DNA of 64,000 nt, from positions 434,001 to 498,000 of the forward strand of contig NZ_VAHD01000001.1 in the NCBI RefSeq assembly GCF_005876985.1. The letters run 5' to 3'. Positions 34,494-43,442 of the stretch are shown here, piece by piece. The notes below the pieces were generated by a model, which saw only the letters and a program-made list of their open reading frames with translations, made no database searches and was not told the DNA's origin. How positions within the stretch are numbered: position 1 is the stretch's first letter; the number at the start of each line of letters is the position of its first letter. This stretch comes from Rhodoferax bucti. GTDB lineage: Bacteria; Pseudomonadota; Gammaproteobacteria; Burkholderiales; Burkholderiaceae_C. Position numbers and translations under genes: made by a program.

Positions 34494-35456
34494 TCACGCC
34501 GCTGCCTGGGCAGCCTCCAAAGCGTCGATGAACATGGCGGGCACATTGAAGCCCGTCTGGTCGGTGATTTCCTGAAAGCAGGTCGGGCTGGTCACGTTGA
34601 TTTCGGTCAGGCTGTCGCCAATGATGTCCAGCCCCACGAGCAGCAAACCACGCGCGGCGAGGATGGGCCCCAAGGCTTCCGCAATCGCGCGGTCGCTGTC
34701 GGTCAGCGGCTGGGCCACGCCTTTGCCACCGGCCGCCAAATTGCCGCGTACCTCCCCGCCCTGGGGAATGCGCGCCAGGCAGAACGGCACGGGTTTGCCG
34801 CCAATCACCAGCACACGTTTATCTCCATCTTTAATGGCAGGCAGAAACTTCTGCACCATCAGTGTCTGGGCGCCTTCCTTGTTGAGCGTCTCGATGATGC
34901 CGCCCAGGTTCAAGCCGTCGTCTTTCACGCGGAAGATGCCCATGCCGCCCATACCGTCCAAAGGCTTCAGAATGATGTCGCGGTGCTCCGCATGGAAGCG
35001 GCGCACATCGTCCGCGTCACGGGTGACCAGCGTGGGGCCGATGAACTGGGGGAACTCCAGAATCGCCAGCTTCTCGGGGTGGTCGCGCAAAGCGCGGGGT
35101 TTGTTGAACACCTTGGCGCCTTCGCGCTCGGCCTGCTCCAGCAGGTGGGTGGCGTAGAAAAACTCGCTGTCAAACGGCGGATCTTTGCGCATGACCACGC
35201 AGTCGAAGTCCTTCATTGCCTGGGGCCGCTCGTCGGGCTTGCTCTGGGCGGCGGTAAACCACACATCGGGCGCACCGGTGAGTGTGATGTCGCGCACATA
35301 GGCCGTGACCACACCGCCGCGCTGCCACATGATGTCTTTGGGCTCGCAGGCGCTGATGCGGTGGCCCCGCTTCTGGGCCTCTCGCATCATGGAGAAGGTG
35401 GTGTCCTTGTAAATCTTGAACGACTCCAGCGGGTCGGCCACGAAAAGAATGTGCAT
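34494..35456 (-). CDS. gshB: Glutathione synthetase
   Basis: 320 residues, normal for bacterial GshB. It joins gamma-glutamylcysteine and glycine using ATP. The start MHILFVADPLESFKIYKDTTFSMM is typical. The ATP-grasp core shows IILKPLDGMGGMGIFRV, VQKFLPAIKDGDKRVLVIGG and the C-terminal GLDIIGDSLTEINVTSPTC. The ATG at 35456 is chosen over an upstream in-frame start because it fits the family N-terminus. It is the last gene of the leftward gshA-kup-benE-gshB cluster, 60 bp after benE. Confidence 0.97.
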   Translation of the reverse strand: MHILFVADPLESFKIYKDTTFSMMREAQKRGHRISACEPKDIMWQRGGVVTAYVRDITLTGAPDVWFTAAQSKPDERPQAMKDFDCVVMRKDPPFDSEFFYATHLLEQAEREGAKVFNKPRALRDHPEKLAILEFPQFIGPTLVTRDADDVRRFHAEHRDIILKPLDGMGGMGIFRVKDDGLNLGGIIETLNKEGAQTLMVQKFLPAIKDGDKRVLVIGGKPVPFCLARIPQGGEVRGNLAAGGKGVAQPLTDSDRAIAEALGPILAARGLLLVGLDIIGDSLTEINVTSPTCFQEITDQTGFNVPAMFIDALEAAQAAA

Positions 35457-35516
35457 GGTGTTTCTCTGCAAAAAATGAGGTGCCGATGCGGGCACCGTTG
35501 CCGCCCCTAACCCGGG

Positions 35517-36734
35517 CTAGCCCTTGGCGTGCGGGGCACGACCTACATGTTGCACCAAAAGCGCCAACACCCCGGCCACCACGCCCCAAAAGGCCGAGCC
35601 GACACCGGCTATTACCACCCCGCTGAGCGTGACCAGAAAAGTGATGAGCGCGGCCTCGCGGTTGCGCTCGTCCTGCAAGGCCGCATGCATGGCACCACCG
35701 ATAGTGCCCATCAAGGCCAAACCGGCAATCGCCGCCACCAGCTCCTTGGGGAAGGCGGTCAGCACGCCGGTAATGGCCGCACCGAACAGGCCGATCACCA
35801 CGTAAATCGCGCCGCACGAGGCGGCTGCGGTGTAGCGGCGCTCCGGCTGGGCATGCGCTTCCGGCCCCATGCAAATGGCGGCGGTGATAGCACTCAGGTT
35901 CAGGGCAAAAGCGCCAAACGGGGCCAGCACCAGCGTCACCAGCCCGGTGAGCGTGATGACCTTGGAGATGGGAATGCCAGCATCGCCCCCCTGGGCGCGG
36001 CGGTCTGCAAAACCGGCGGCCTGAATGGCGGCCACACCGGGCAAATTCTGCGAGGCCATGGTCACCACAAACAACGGCAAGGACATGCTGATGAACGCCG
36101 CCAGCGAGAACGCAGGCGCCACGAAGACCGGCATTGTCAAGCCAAAATGAATGCTAGCGCCCGTGAATTGTGCGCGATTAGCTACAAAAATAATAGCAAC
36201 CAGCAAAGTGAGCGGCACCGCATACCGGGGCACCCAGCGCTTGCCCAGCAGATAGGTCACCAGCATCAACCCCACCAGAGGCAGCGCCGTTTGCGCAGCC
36301 CCGAAGCCCTGCAAACCGAAGCGGGCCAACACCCCGGCCAACAAGGCAGACGCCAGCGCGAGGGGAATGCGGTTCATCACCCGCTCAAACCAGCCGGTGG
36401 CTCCCGCCACAGTGATGAGCAGAGCGCACAGCATGAAAGCGCCCACGCCATCGGCCATGGTGAAGCCGCCCGCCGTCGCCGCTGTGGCGAGCACCGCCGC
36501 GCCGGGCGTGCTCCAGGCCACCATGACCGGCTTCTTCCACCACAGCGAGGGCAACAAGGAGCACAGCCCCATGCCCAAGCCCAGCGCCCACATCCACGAG
36601 GCCACCATCTCCGGAGTGGCCCCCAGCGCCAGGGCTGCTTGAAACACGATGGCGACCGAGCTGGTAAACCCCACCAGCACCGCCACAAAACCGGCGGTGA
36701 ACGCCGAGAGACTCAGGTCTTTGAAAAATCGCAT
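35517..36734 (-). CDS. BenE-family benzoate/H+ symporter-like transporter
   Basis: 405 residues with about 12 membrane helices. BenE-family marks: FVAVLVGFTSSVAIVFQAALALGA, WSTPGAAVLATA, FGAFALNLSAITAAICMG and a late FPKELVAAIAGLALMGTIGGA. The family carries benzoate in some bacteria, but substrate here is unproven. Residues about 179-194 (VAIIFVANRAQFTGAS) are encoded by an interspersed repeat and join two membrane segments. The codons there are AT-rich compared with the rest. It sits between kup and gshB. Confidence 0.85.
   Translation of the reverse strand: MRFFKDLSLSAFTAGFVAVLVGFTSSVAIVFQAALALGATPEMVASWMWALGLGMGLCSLLPSLWWKKPVMVAWSTPGAAVLATAATAGGFTMADGVGAFMLCALLITVAGATGWFERVMNRIPLALASALLAGVLARFGLQGFGAAQTALPLVGLMLVTYLLGKRWVPRYAVPLTLLVAIIFVANRAQFTGASIHFGLTMPVFVAPAFSLAAFISMSLPLFVVTMASQNLPGVAAIQAAGFADRRAQGGDAGIPISKVITLTGLVTLVLAPFGAFALNLSAITAAICMGPEAHAQPERRYTAAASCGAIYVVIGLFGAAITGVLTAFPKELVAAIAGLALMGTIGGAMHAALQDERNREAALITFLVTLSGVVIAGVGSAFWGVVAGVLALLVQHVGRAPHAKG
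36153..36199. repeat. Interspersed GCTAY-N7-ATAGC repeat inside benE-like gene
   Basis: GCTAGCGCCCGTGAATTGTG, CGCGATTA, GCTAC, AAAAATA, ATAGC, AA. The same layout as the intergenic copies. Translated in frame on the minus strand. Confidence 0.8.
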
Positions 36735-36760
36735 GGCGCCATTGTCAGCGATGCGGGAGG

Positions 36761-36791
36761 CGCCCCACGCAGCGGAGGAGCGTGGGGGCGT
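36761..36791. terminator. Hairpin between kup and benE
   Basis: CGCCCCACGC and GCGTGGGGGCG pair with one bulged base around a 9-nt loop. No T-run is present. It may be a processing or partial termination site between two genes of the cluster. Confidence 0.4.
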
Positions 36792-36797
36792 GAGTCC

Positions 36798-38666
36798 CTA
36801 GATTTCGATTTTGGAGCCCAGCTCCACCACCGAGTTATTAGGCAAGTTCAGAAAGTCGGCTGCCGCACTAGCGTTGTGGTGCATTTGGGCAAACAGCTTT
36901 TCACGCCACGGCGCCATGCCTTCGCCCAAGGTGGGCACCACCGTGTCGCGCGAGAGGAAGTAGCTGGTGGACATGGCATCCAGCGCACAGCCACGGCCGC
37001 GCATCTGCTCCAAGGCCTTGGGCACATCGGGGTCGTTCTTGAAGCCGTAGTTGATGGTGACCTGCCAGCAATCGTGGCCCAGCGATTCAATTTGCAAGCG
37101 CTTGTCCAGCCCGATCCACGGCACTTCGTGGTTGCGCACGGTCACAAACAGGTTGTTGGCGTGCAGCACCTTGTTGTGTTTGAGGTTGTGCAAGAGCGCA
37201 TTCGGCACCGTGCCCGCGTCTGCGGTCAAGAACACCGCAGTGCCCTCCACCCGTGCAGGGGGGCTGACGAACACGGCTTCCAGAAAGCTCGGCAAATCCA
37301 GAGAATCCGCACGCAACTTGGCATTGAGCAGGCGCCGGCCATCCTTCCAGGTGAGCATCAGGGTGAAGATGGCGCCACCGATCATCAGCGGGAACCAGCC
37401 GCCGTCAAACAGCTTGAGCAGGTTGGACGCCCAGAACGCGAAGTCCACGACAAAGAAAAACCCGGTCGCCAAAATGCACAACCACAGCGGGTACTTCCAA
37501 CCGTAGCGGATAACGTAGAACGTCAGCACCGTAGTGATCAGCATGTCAGTGCACACCGCAATACCGTAGGCGGCAGCGAGGTTGCTGGAGGACTTGAACA
37601 TCACCACCGCCAGCACGATCGCCACGAACAAACCCCAATTCACAAAGGGCAGGTAGATCTGGCCGGTGTCTTTGACACTGGTGTGCGTCACCTGCAAGCG
37701 CGGCAGGTAGCCGAGCTGGATCACCTGCTTAGTCACAGAAAAAGCGCCCGAGATCAGCGCCTGAGAAGCAATCACCGTCGCCATGGTGGCCAGCCCCACC
37801 AAGGGGAGCAAGGCCCAGTCCGGTGCCATCAAAAAGAAGGGATTTTTGACCGCCTCCGGGTGGTCCAGCAGCAAAGCGCCCTGGCCGAAGTAGTTGAGCG
37901 TGAGCGCGGGCATGACCACCGAGAACCAAGCCAGGCGGATGGGCTTTTTGCCGAAATGCCCCATGTCCGCATACAGGGCCTCGCCCCCGGTCACGCAGAG
38001 CACCACGGCACCCAAAATGATGAAGGTGGTGCCCGGGTTCTCCCACATGAAGCCCAGGGCGTAATGCGGGCTGATGGCCCACAGAATGCGCGGCTGGTCG
38101 ATGATGTGGCTCACCCCCAACACCGCAATCACCATGAACCAGACCACGGTGATCGGGCCGAAGAACTTGCCGATGCCGGCCGTACCCCGCTTTTGCACCG
38201 CAAACAGGCAAAACAAAATGACCAGGGTGAGCGGAATCACATAGCGCTTGAAGCCGGGGGAGATGACCTCCAGGCCCTCCACCGCCGACAGCACCGAAAT
38301 GGCCGGGGTGATCACCCCATCGCCATAAAACAGGCAGGTGCCGAATATGCCGATGATCAGCAGCACCCGGCGCAGGTCCGGCCGGTCTTTGACCGACTGC
38401 GAGGCCAGCGCCAGCATGGCGACCAGCCCGCCCTCACCATGGTTATCGGCGCGCAACACCAGTACCACGTACTTGATGGAGACGATGACGGTGAGCGTCC
38501 AGAAGAAGATGGAGAGGATGCCGTAGACGTTGTCTTCGGTAAAAGGCACATGGCCGGAGCCGAAGACCTCTTTCATGGCGTACAGCACGCTGGTGCCGAT
38601 GTCGCCGTACACAACGCCAATGGCACCGAGCGTGAGTGCCGCGAGAGACGATTTGGATGCTGACAC
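36798..38666 (-). CDS. kup: Kup-family potassium transporter
   Basis: 622 residues from GTG at 38666, the same length as E. coli Kup. It imports K+ with protons. [23 protein letters not shown] at the N-terminus, [22 protein letters not shown] and a [11 protein letters not shown] segment are diagnostic. Twelve membrane helices are followed by a cytoplasmic domain. The GTG is preferred because it fits the family N-terminus; the longer reading from TTG at 38753 adds an unlikely 29 residues. A hairpin with a T-run ends exactly at this start codon and covers its ribosome-binding site. Confidence 0.93.
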   Translation of the reverse strand: MSASKSSLAALTLGAIGVVYGDIGTSVLYAMKEVFGSGHVPFTEDNVYGILSIFFWTLTVIVSIKYVVLVLRADNHGEGGLVAMLALASQSVKDRPDLRRVLLIIGIFGTCLFYGDGVITPAISVLSAVEGLEVISPGFKRYVIPLTLVILFCLFAVQKRGTAGIGKFFGPITVVWFMVIAVLGVSHIIDQPRILWAISPHYALGFMWENPGTTFIILGAVVLCVTGGEALYADMGHFGKKPIRLAWFSVVMPALTLNYFGQGALLLDHPEAVKNPFFLMAPDWALLPLVGLATMATVIASQALISGAFSVTKQVIQLGYLPRLQVTHTSVKDTGQIYLPFVNWGLFVAIVLAVVMFKSSSNLAAAYGIAVCTDMLITTVLTFYVIRYGWKYPLWLCILATGFFFVVDFAFWASNLLKLFDGGWFPLMIGGAIFTLMLTWKDGRRLLNAKLRADSLDLPSFLEAVFVSPPARVEGTAVFLTADAGTVPNALLHNLKHNKVLHANNLFVTVRNHEVPWIGLDKRLQIESLGHDCWQVTINYGFKNDPDVPKALEQMRGRGCALDAMSTSYFLSRDTVVPTLGEGMAPWREKLFAQMHHNASAAADFLNLPNNSVVELGSKIEI

Positions 38667-38698
38667 AAAAACCCCCGGCCTGCGAAGGGCGCCGGGTT
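38667..38698 (-). promoter_or_regulatory. Terminator-like hairpin covering the kup ribosome-binding site
   Basis: On the minus strand: AACCCGGC, an 11-nt loop, GCCGGG, then GGTTTTT, directly followed by GTG of kup. The 6-bp GC stem plus T-run has the form of an intrinsic terminator, yet its 3' arm also supplies the G-rich ribosome-binding site of kup. It could stop transcripts coming from gshA or hide the kup start. Confidence 0.65.
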
Positions 38699-38836
38699 CC
38701 GTTCCTGAAGGGATCGCTATTTTGCTCTTCGTCTGTGCGCGGGCAAGTAGCAAATCTTCAAATTACGGGGTTTTTGCAAGCGTGTTGCACTGCAGCAACT
38801 GCACCCCTGCGGGCGGTGCTGCGGGCTTGACGGGGC

Positions 38837-40123
38837 TCAGTCGTAGCGCTCTGCGTCGGGATCGGTCGCTTCGAGCTCGTAGCTGGCGGCCAGCATGGCC
38901 AGGCGGCCGATAACGCCGTACATATAAAAGCGGTTGGGCGCGCTGGCGCCGGGGCGCACGCCGGGCTGAGGTAAGTGCGTACTCTCGGCGAAAGCCAAGG
39001 GCACGTAGCTGGAGCCGGGGGCGCTGAGGTTTTCATCCACCCCACGCTCAGCATGCATGCGGTAAAAACCGCCCACTACATACCGGTCCATCAGGTAGAC
39101 CACCGGCTCGGCCACGGCGTCGTTGACGCGCTCGTTGGTTTGCACCCCTTCTTGCAGAATCAGCTCCAGCGGATCGGGAGCATCGTCCACCCCAGCGCCC
39201 ATGGTGCGGAGCTTGGCCTCCAGGTCTTTGGTGTCGCGGATGGACAAAATGGTGTTGCCGCTGGTGCGATTGTCGGCCTTGATGACGAGGAAGGGCTTTT
39301 CCTTGATGCCGTATTCCTTGTACTTTTTCTTCACCTTGGTGAGCATGCCGTCGATGCGGCCGGCCAGGTCGGCCAGGCCCTCGGGCGTGCGCAGGTCGGC
39401 CACCCCGTATTTCTCGAACATCGGGGTCATCAGCCAGTGGTCCACGCCGATGAGCTTGCCAAAGCGCTTGGCCACTTCTTCATAGCAGCGGAAGTGGGTG
39501 CTCTTGCGGCGGGTGGTCCAGCTGGCGTGCAGCGGGGGCAGCAGGTACTGCTCGTGCAGGTCTTCCAGAATGCCGGGCACGCCGGTACGCAAGTCGTTGT
39601 TGAGCAGGATGGTGCAGGGGTCAAAGTCCTTCACCCCCAGGCGGCCCTTGGTGCGCACCACCGGCTCCAGGGTGATGGATTCGCCCCCCGGCAGCTCGAT
39701 GGTGGTGCTTTTCTTGATGTCGGGGCTGATGGAGCCGATACGCACATTCAGGCCGGCCATATTGAAAATGCGGCGCAGCTGGGCCAGATTGCTCAGGTAA
39801 AAGGTGCTGCGGGTGTGGTTCTCCGGCACGATGAGCAGGTTGCGCGCTTCGGGGCAGATTTTTTCAATCGCCGCCTGGGCCGCCTGTACCGCCAAGGGCA
39901 GCATGGCGGGGGTCAGGTTGTTCCAGCCGCCGGGGAAAAAGTTGGTGTCCACCGGCGCCAGCTTGAAGCCGGCGTTACGCACATCCACGGCGGTGTAAAA
40001 CGGCGGCGTGTGCTCCATCCACTCCAGGCGGAACCAGCGCTCGATGGCGGGCATCGAGTCCAGGATGCGCTGTTCGAGTTCATTGATGGGGCCTGTGAGG
40101 GCGGTGATGAGGTGCGGAACCAT
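38837..40123 (-). CDS. gshA: Glutamate-cysteine ligase, GshA (Acidithiobacillus-type)
   Basis: 428 residues of the PF08886-type GshA found in beta- and some gammaproteobacteria, unrelated in length to E. coli GshA. It makes gamma-glutamylcysteine, the first step of glutathione synthesis. Marks include FKLAPVDTNFFPGGWNNLTP, LLIVPENHTRSTFYLSNL, FLVIKADNRTSGNTILSI and the C-terminal NRFYMYGVIGRLAMLAASYELEAT. kup, benE and gshB follow in the same direction, so both glutathione genes share one cluster. Confidence 0.95.
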   Translation of the reverse strand: MVPHLITALTGPINELEQRILDSMPAIERWFRLEWMEHTPPFYTAVDVRNAGFKLAPVDTNFFPGGWNNLTPAMLPLAVQAAQAAIEKICPEARNLLIVPENHTRSTFYLSNLAQLRRIFNMAGLNVRIGSISPDIKKSTTIELPGGESITLEPVVRTKGRLGVKDFDPCTILLNNDLRTGVPGILEDLHEQYLLPPLHASWTTRRKSTHFRCYEEVAKRFGKLIGVDHWLMTPMFEKYGVADLRTPEGLADLAGRIDGMLTKVKKKYKEYGIKEKPFLVIKADNRTSGNTILSIRDTKDLEAKLRTMGAGVDDAPDPLELILQEGVQTNERVNDAVAEPVVYLMDRYVVGGFYRMHAERGVDENLSAPGSSYVPLAFAESTHLPQPGVRPGASAPNRFYMYGVIGRLAMLAASYELEATDPDAERYD

Positions 40124-40250
40124 GCGCGTGGCTTTCTATGGGGGGGTAGAGCGACATTCTAGAAGTGCACGTGTACATGGGGCCATCCCGCCCGAATACA
40201 AGCACACCCACAGGCCATAAAGCGCCCCTGCCTCGCCCGAAGGCCGGCGT

Positions 40251-41288
40251 TCAGAACAACTCGGTCGAGCCGTAGCGCATGTCTTGCAGCAGGCCGCGCT
40301 GCAACAGGTCATCAAACGACTGCACCTGGTTGCGCCCCTGCTCTTTGGCGCAGTAGAGCGCCCGGTCGGCCCGGCCGATGTTCTCGGAGGGCGACAACAC
40401 CGGGTCAATGATGGTGTAGCCCACGCTGACCGTGACTTTTTCCACCTGCGGGAAGTAGTGCGACTCCACCTTGCTGCGCACCCGCTCAAACAGCGCGCGG
40501 GTAACCTCCGGCGTATCGGCGCCGGCCACCACCAAAAACTCTTCACCGCCGTAGCGATAGACCGGGTCACTCTTGCGGAAGCAGCTCGAAATCAGGCGGG
40601 AGATCAGCAGCAGGATTTCGTCACCCAGGATGTGGCCGTAGGTATCGTTCACCTTTTTAAAGTGGTCAATATCGATCACCGCCAGCGAATACATCTGGAT
40701 CACGCTGCTGCGCCGCGCATCGGTCTGGGTGGACTCCCGGCCCAGCACCGACCACATGCGGTCGATGTTCAGGTCCATGGCGTGGCGGTTGTAGAGGCCG
40801 GTGAGCCGGTCGCGCTGGCTCTCGTCCAAGAGCGCGTGGTAGTTGGAGTAAACCCGCAAGATGCCGTTGATAAGCGCCTGGTCGTGGTCACCCATGGGTT
40901 GGCTCAGGCGCATGCTCACCAAGCCGCTCAGGCCTTGCGAGCCCATCAGGGGAAACATTTGCACCCCCCCGGTGGCGGTGCGGCGGGCGGCGGGCTTCAG
41001 GCTCAGCACCACGGTTTGGGCCAGGCTGCGCACGTCTTCCGGCACATCGATATGGGTGTACACCGTGTCGACCTGCTCGGTGTCGCGGCCCATGCTGCCG
41101 CCGCGAACCTCAATCTGCCGGTGGTAATGCAGCACTTTGGTGACTTCGTGGCTGCTATCCAGCGTCCAGAGGGAGAGGTCGTCCACATTCACGGTGGAGC
41201 CGATGGCGCGCAGCAGGCTGTGCTCGATGGCGGCGAAATCGCGGGTCGCGGTGATTTTTTCCAGTTTGGAGAGAAGCGAGATGCTCAC
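40251..41288 (-). CDS. Cytoplasmic diguanylate cyclase with N-terminal GAF-like sensor
   Basis: 345 residues from GTG at 41288, with AGGAAAG upstream. Residues 1-160 look like a GAF-type sensor without membrane helices (SLLRAIGSTVNVDDLSLWTLD ... LSGLVSMRLSQPMGDHD). The GGDEF domain starts with DRLTGLYNRHAMDLN, then VIDIDHFKKVNDTYGHILGDEI and YGGEEF. RKSD five residues before the active site is an intact I-site. It makes c-di-GMP; the signal is unknown. It is the second cyclase in the window, not adjacent to any phosphodiesterase. Confidence 0.92.
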   Translation of the reverse strand: MSISLLSKLEKITATRDFAAIEHSLLRAIGSTVNVDDLSLWTLDSSHEVTKVLHYHRQIEVRGGSMGRDTEQVDTVYTHIDVPEDVRSLAQTVVLSLKPAARRTATGGVQMFPLMGSQGLSGLVSMRLSQPMGDHDQALINGILRVYSNYHALLDESQRDRLTGLYNRHAMDLNIDRMWSVLGRESTQTDARRSSVIQMYSLAVIDIDHFKKVNDTYGHILGDEILLLISRLISSCFRKSDPVYRYGGEEFLVVAGADTPEVTRALFERVRSKVESHYFPQVEKVTVSVGYTIIDPVLSPSENIGRADRALYCAKEQGRNQVQSFDDLLQRGLLQDMRYGSTELF

Positions 41289-41493
41289 GTTTTTGTACTT
41301 TCCTGTTTCCAACGGCACGTCTGGGCGCACTGTTTTGTGTTGTAGCGTCTTGCTTGCTGCTGAAATTACACCGGGAATAGACGCAGATCAAGGAAATATT
41401 GCGCATTTGGCGCACCTGTGCACACCCCAAAGAGGCGTTGAAGGCGACTGACAGGCGGGGCCACCACAGGGCGACCCTCGCGGCGGGCGGGGC

Positions 41494-42816
41494 TTAGCCG
41501 CGCACTTCGCCCTCGCCCAGCACCACGTATTTCAGCGAGGTCAGGCCTTCAATGCCAACCGGGCCGCGCGCGTGGAACTTGTCAGTGCTGATGCCGATTT
41601 CGGCCCCCAAGCCGTACTCAAATCCATCGGCAAAGCGGGTGCTGGCGTTGACCATGACACTGGCCGAATCCACCTCACGCAGAAACTTTTGCGCGTGCAC
41701 GTGGTTGGTGGTGAGGATGGCGTCGGTGTGGTGGCTGCTGTACTGGTTGATGTGGGCAATCGCCTCATCCACCCCGGCCACCACCTTCACGCTGACGATG
41801 GGGGCGAGGTATTCCTCGTACCAGTCCTGCTCGGTGGCGGGCACCAGTTTTGCTACCAAATCAGGAGCTTCTTGCGCAGAATCCACGGGCGCTAGCGGCA
41901 TATTTGACTTCAAAATAGCCAGCGCCTCGGGGTCGCAACGCATCTCCACGCCCTTGGCGGCGTAAACCGCGCCGATGCGCGGCAAAAACTCGGCCGCCAC
42001 GCCACGCGCCACCAGCAGGCCTTCGGTGGCGTTGCAGGGGCTGTACTTGTTGGTTTTGGCGTTGTCGGCCACCTTGACGGCCATGGCGATGTCGCAGGGG
42101 TCGTCCACGTAGGTGTGGCAGTTGCCGTCCAGGTGCTTGATGACGGGCACCTTGGCATCGCGGCTGATGCGCTCAATCAAGCCCTTGCCGCCGCGCGGGA
42201 TGATTACATCCACATACTGTGGCATGGCAATCAGCTGGCTGACCACCTCGCGGTCGGTGGTTTGGACGAGCTGCACCGCGTCCGCCGGCAGGCCGCTCTC
42301 CACCAGGGCCTGTTGCACCAACTTGGCCAACGCCTTGTTGGAGTCAATCGCCTCGGAGCCGCCACGCAAAATGCAGGCGTTGCCACTCTTGATGGACAGG
42401 CTGGCCGCCTCAATCGTCACATTCGGGCGGCTCTCAAAAATCATGCCGAACACGCCGATAGGCACCCGCATCTGGCCCACGCGGATACCGCTGGGCTGCT
42501 GCTTCATGCCGATGATTTCGCCAATCACATCCGCCATGGCGGCCAGCTGCTCGCAGCCTTCGGCACAGGTGTCCAGCACCTTGGGCGTGAGCTTGAGGCG
42601 GTCCACCATCGGGGCGGACAAGCCGTTGGCCACGGCGCGCTCTATGTCCTTGGCGTTGTCCACCTGCAGGGCTTGGGTGTTCTCCCGCAGCAACTCGGCC
42701 AGGCGGCGCAGCGCTCTGTTTTTCATAGCTGCTGGCGCACGCGCCATCAGCGCAGAAGCCACTTTTGCTTGAGAACCGAGGGCGAGGGTGGTGTCGAGGG
42801 TAGAGGTCGCGTTCAT
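41494..42816 (-). CDS. proA: Gamma-glutamyl phosphate reductase
   Basis: 440 residues, about 20 longer than E. coli ProA. It reduces gamma-glutamyl phosphate to glutamate semialdehyde for proline synthesis. [44 protein letters not shown] with the catalytic Cys, and [23 protein letters not shown] are diagnostic. The extra length lies at residues about 306-325 ([17 protein letters not shown]), encoded by an interspersed repeat. A second, weaker repeat match lies in the N-terminal 35 codons. It follows holA and a small unknown gene. Confidence 0.96.
   Translation of the reverse strand: MNATSTLDTTLALGSQAKVASALMARAPAAMKNRALRRLAELLRENTQALQVDNAKDIERAVANGLSAPMVDRLKLTPKVLDTCAEGCEQLAAMADVIGEIIGMKQQPSGIRVGQMRVPIGVFGMIFESRPNVTIEAASLSIKSGNACILRGGSEAIDSNKALAKLVQQALVESGLPADAVQLVQTTDREVVSQLIAMPQYVDVIIPRGGKGLIERISRDAKVPVIKHLDGNCHTYVDDPCDIAMAVKVADNAKTNKYSPCNATEGLLVARGVAAEFLPRIGAVYAAKGVEMRCDPEALAILKSNMPLAPVDSAQEAPDLVAKLVPATEQDWYEEYLAPIVSVKVVAGVDEAIAHINQYSSHHTDAILTTNHVHAQKFLREVDSASVMVNASTRFADGFEYGLGAEIGISTDKFHARGPVGIEGLTSLKYVVLGEGEVRG
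41851..41900. repeat. Interspersed GCTAY-N7-ATAGC repeat inside proA (C-terminal half)
   Basis: GCTAC, CAAATCA, GGAGC, TTCTTGCGCAGAATCCACGG, GCGCTAGCGGC. Only the ATAGC block has drifted. Read in frame, it matches the peptide that lengthens this ProA. Confidence 0.85.
42713..42753. repeat. Weaker GCTAY-N7-ATAGC match inside proA (N-terminal end)
   Basis: GCTCT, GTTTTTC, ATAGC, TGCTGGCGCACGCGCCATC, AGCGC. The spacing is exact, but the encoded peptide aligns with ProA proteins without an insertion, so replacement rather than insertion, or chance, would explain it. Confidence 0.45.
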
Positions 42817-42861
42817 ACAGGGATTTTCGCAGAAGCCGGAAGCACAGGCTCTGACAGGGCT

Positions 42862-43419
42862 TCAGCCACCCGCCAGGCTGCCGGACCAGCGCTCCAAATC
42901 CTGCACCACTCCACCCAAGGCCATGGCCTCAGTCACCACGGCCTGCCAGGCCGGGGCCTCCACCCGCACGCCAAACTGGTACATCGCTTGCGCCATGCGC
43001 CGGGCCACGTGGTCTTGCCATTCCTGCGGTTGCGGCATGCCGCCCAGTGCGCTCAGCACCCGCTGCTTGGCCTCTGGCATGCCTTGCACGCGCATAAGTT
43101 TGAGCAGGCGCTGTTGCGTCTCGGGCTGAACCTGCGAGCTGCCCGCGTGGCGGTGAATCGCCTCGTTGAGCAGCATCTCGGTGACCTGGGCTTCGTCGTG
43201 GCTGGCACGGCTCCAGACGATGTCTCCCTCAAAGTGCTGCAGGCTGCGTTTGAAGGCGGTGGGCCCGGTGGCCAGGGGGGTGCTGTGGAAAAAACAGAAA
43301 CCACGCGCATTCCATTGCCGGGCTTCGATGCGGTGCCAGTCACCATCCAGCGCCAAGTGCAGGCGGATGGAAATGGGATTGTGCCGCTGCACATGCCGCT
43401 GGGCGGGGGTGGCATCCAT
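42862..43419 (-). CDS. Conserved-looking hypothetical protein between holA and proA
   Basis: 185 residues from ATG at 43419. The family is not recognised. The first half (IRLHLALDGDWHRIEARQWNARGFCFFH ... FEGDIVWSR) has the look of a small beta-barrel of PilZ type, though the RxxxR c-di-GMP motif is not clear. The second half is helical. No signal or membrane segment. It starts 24 bp after holA in the same direction and ends 45 bp before proA, so the three genes form one unit. The PilZ idea is weak. Confidence 0.65.
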   Translation of the reverse strand: MDATPAQRHVQRHNPISIRLHLALDGDWHRIEARQWNARGFCFFHSTPLATGPTAFKRSLQHFEGDIVWSRASHDEAQVTEMLLNEAIHRHAGSSQVQPETQQRLLKLMRVQGMPEAKQRVLSALGGMPQPQEWQDHVARRMAQAMYQFGVRVEAPAWQAVVTEAMALGGVVQDLERWSGSLAGG

Positions 43420-43442
43420 CAGCGCGACACCGTGTGGAAGTG

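Noticed and set aside
35529..38663. Over 1000-codon open frame opposite benE and kup
   Set aside because: It mirrors two well-supported transporter genes; the His/Gln/Arg-rich product is typical of antisense frames in GC-rich DNA.
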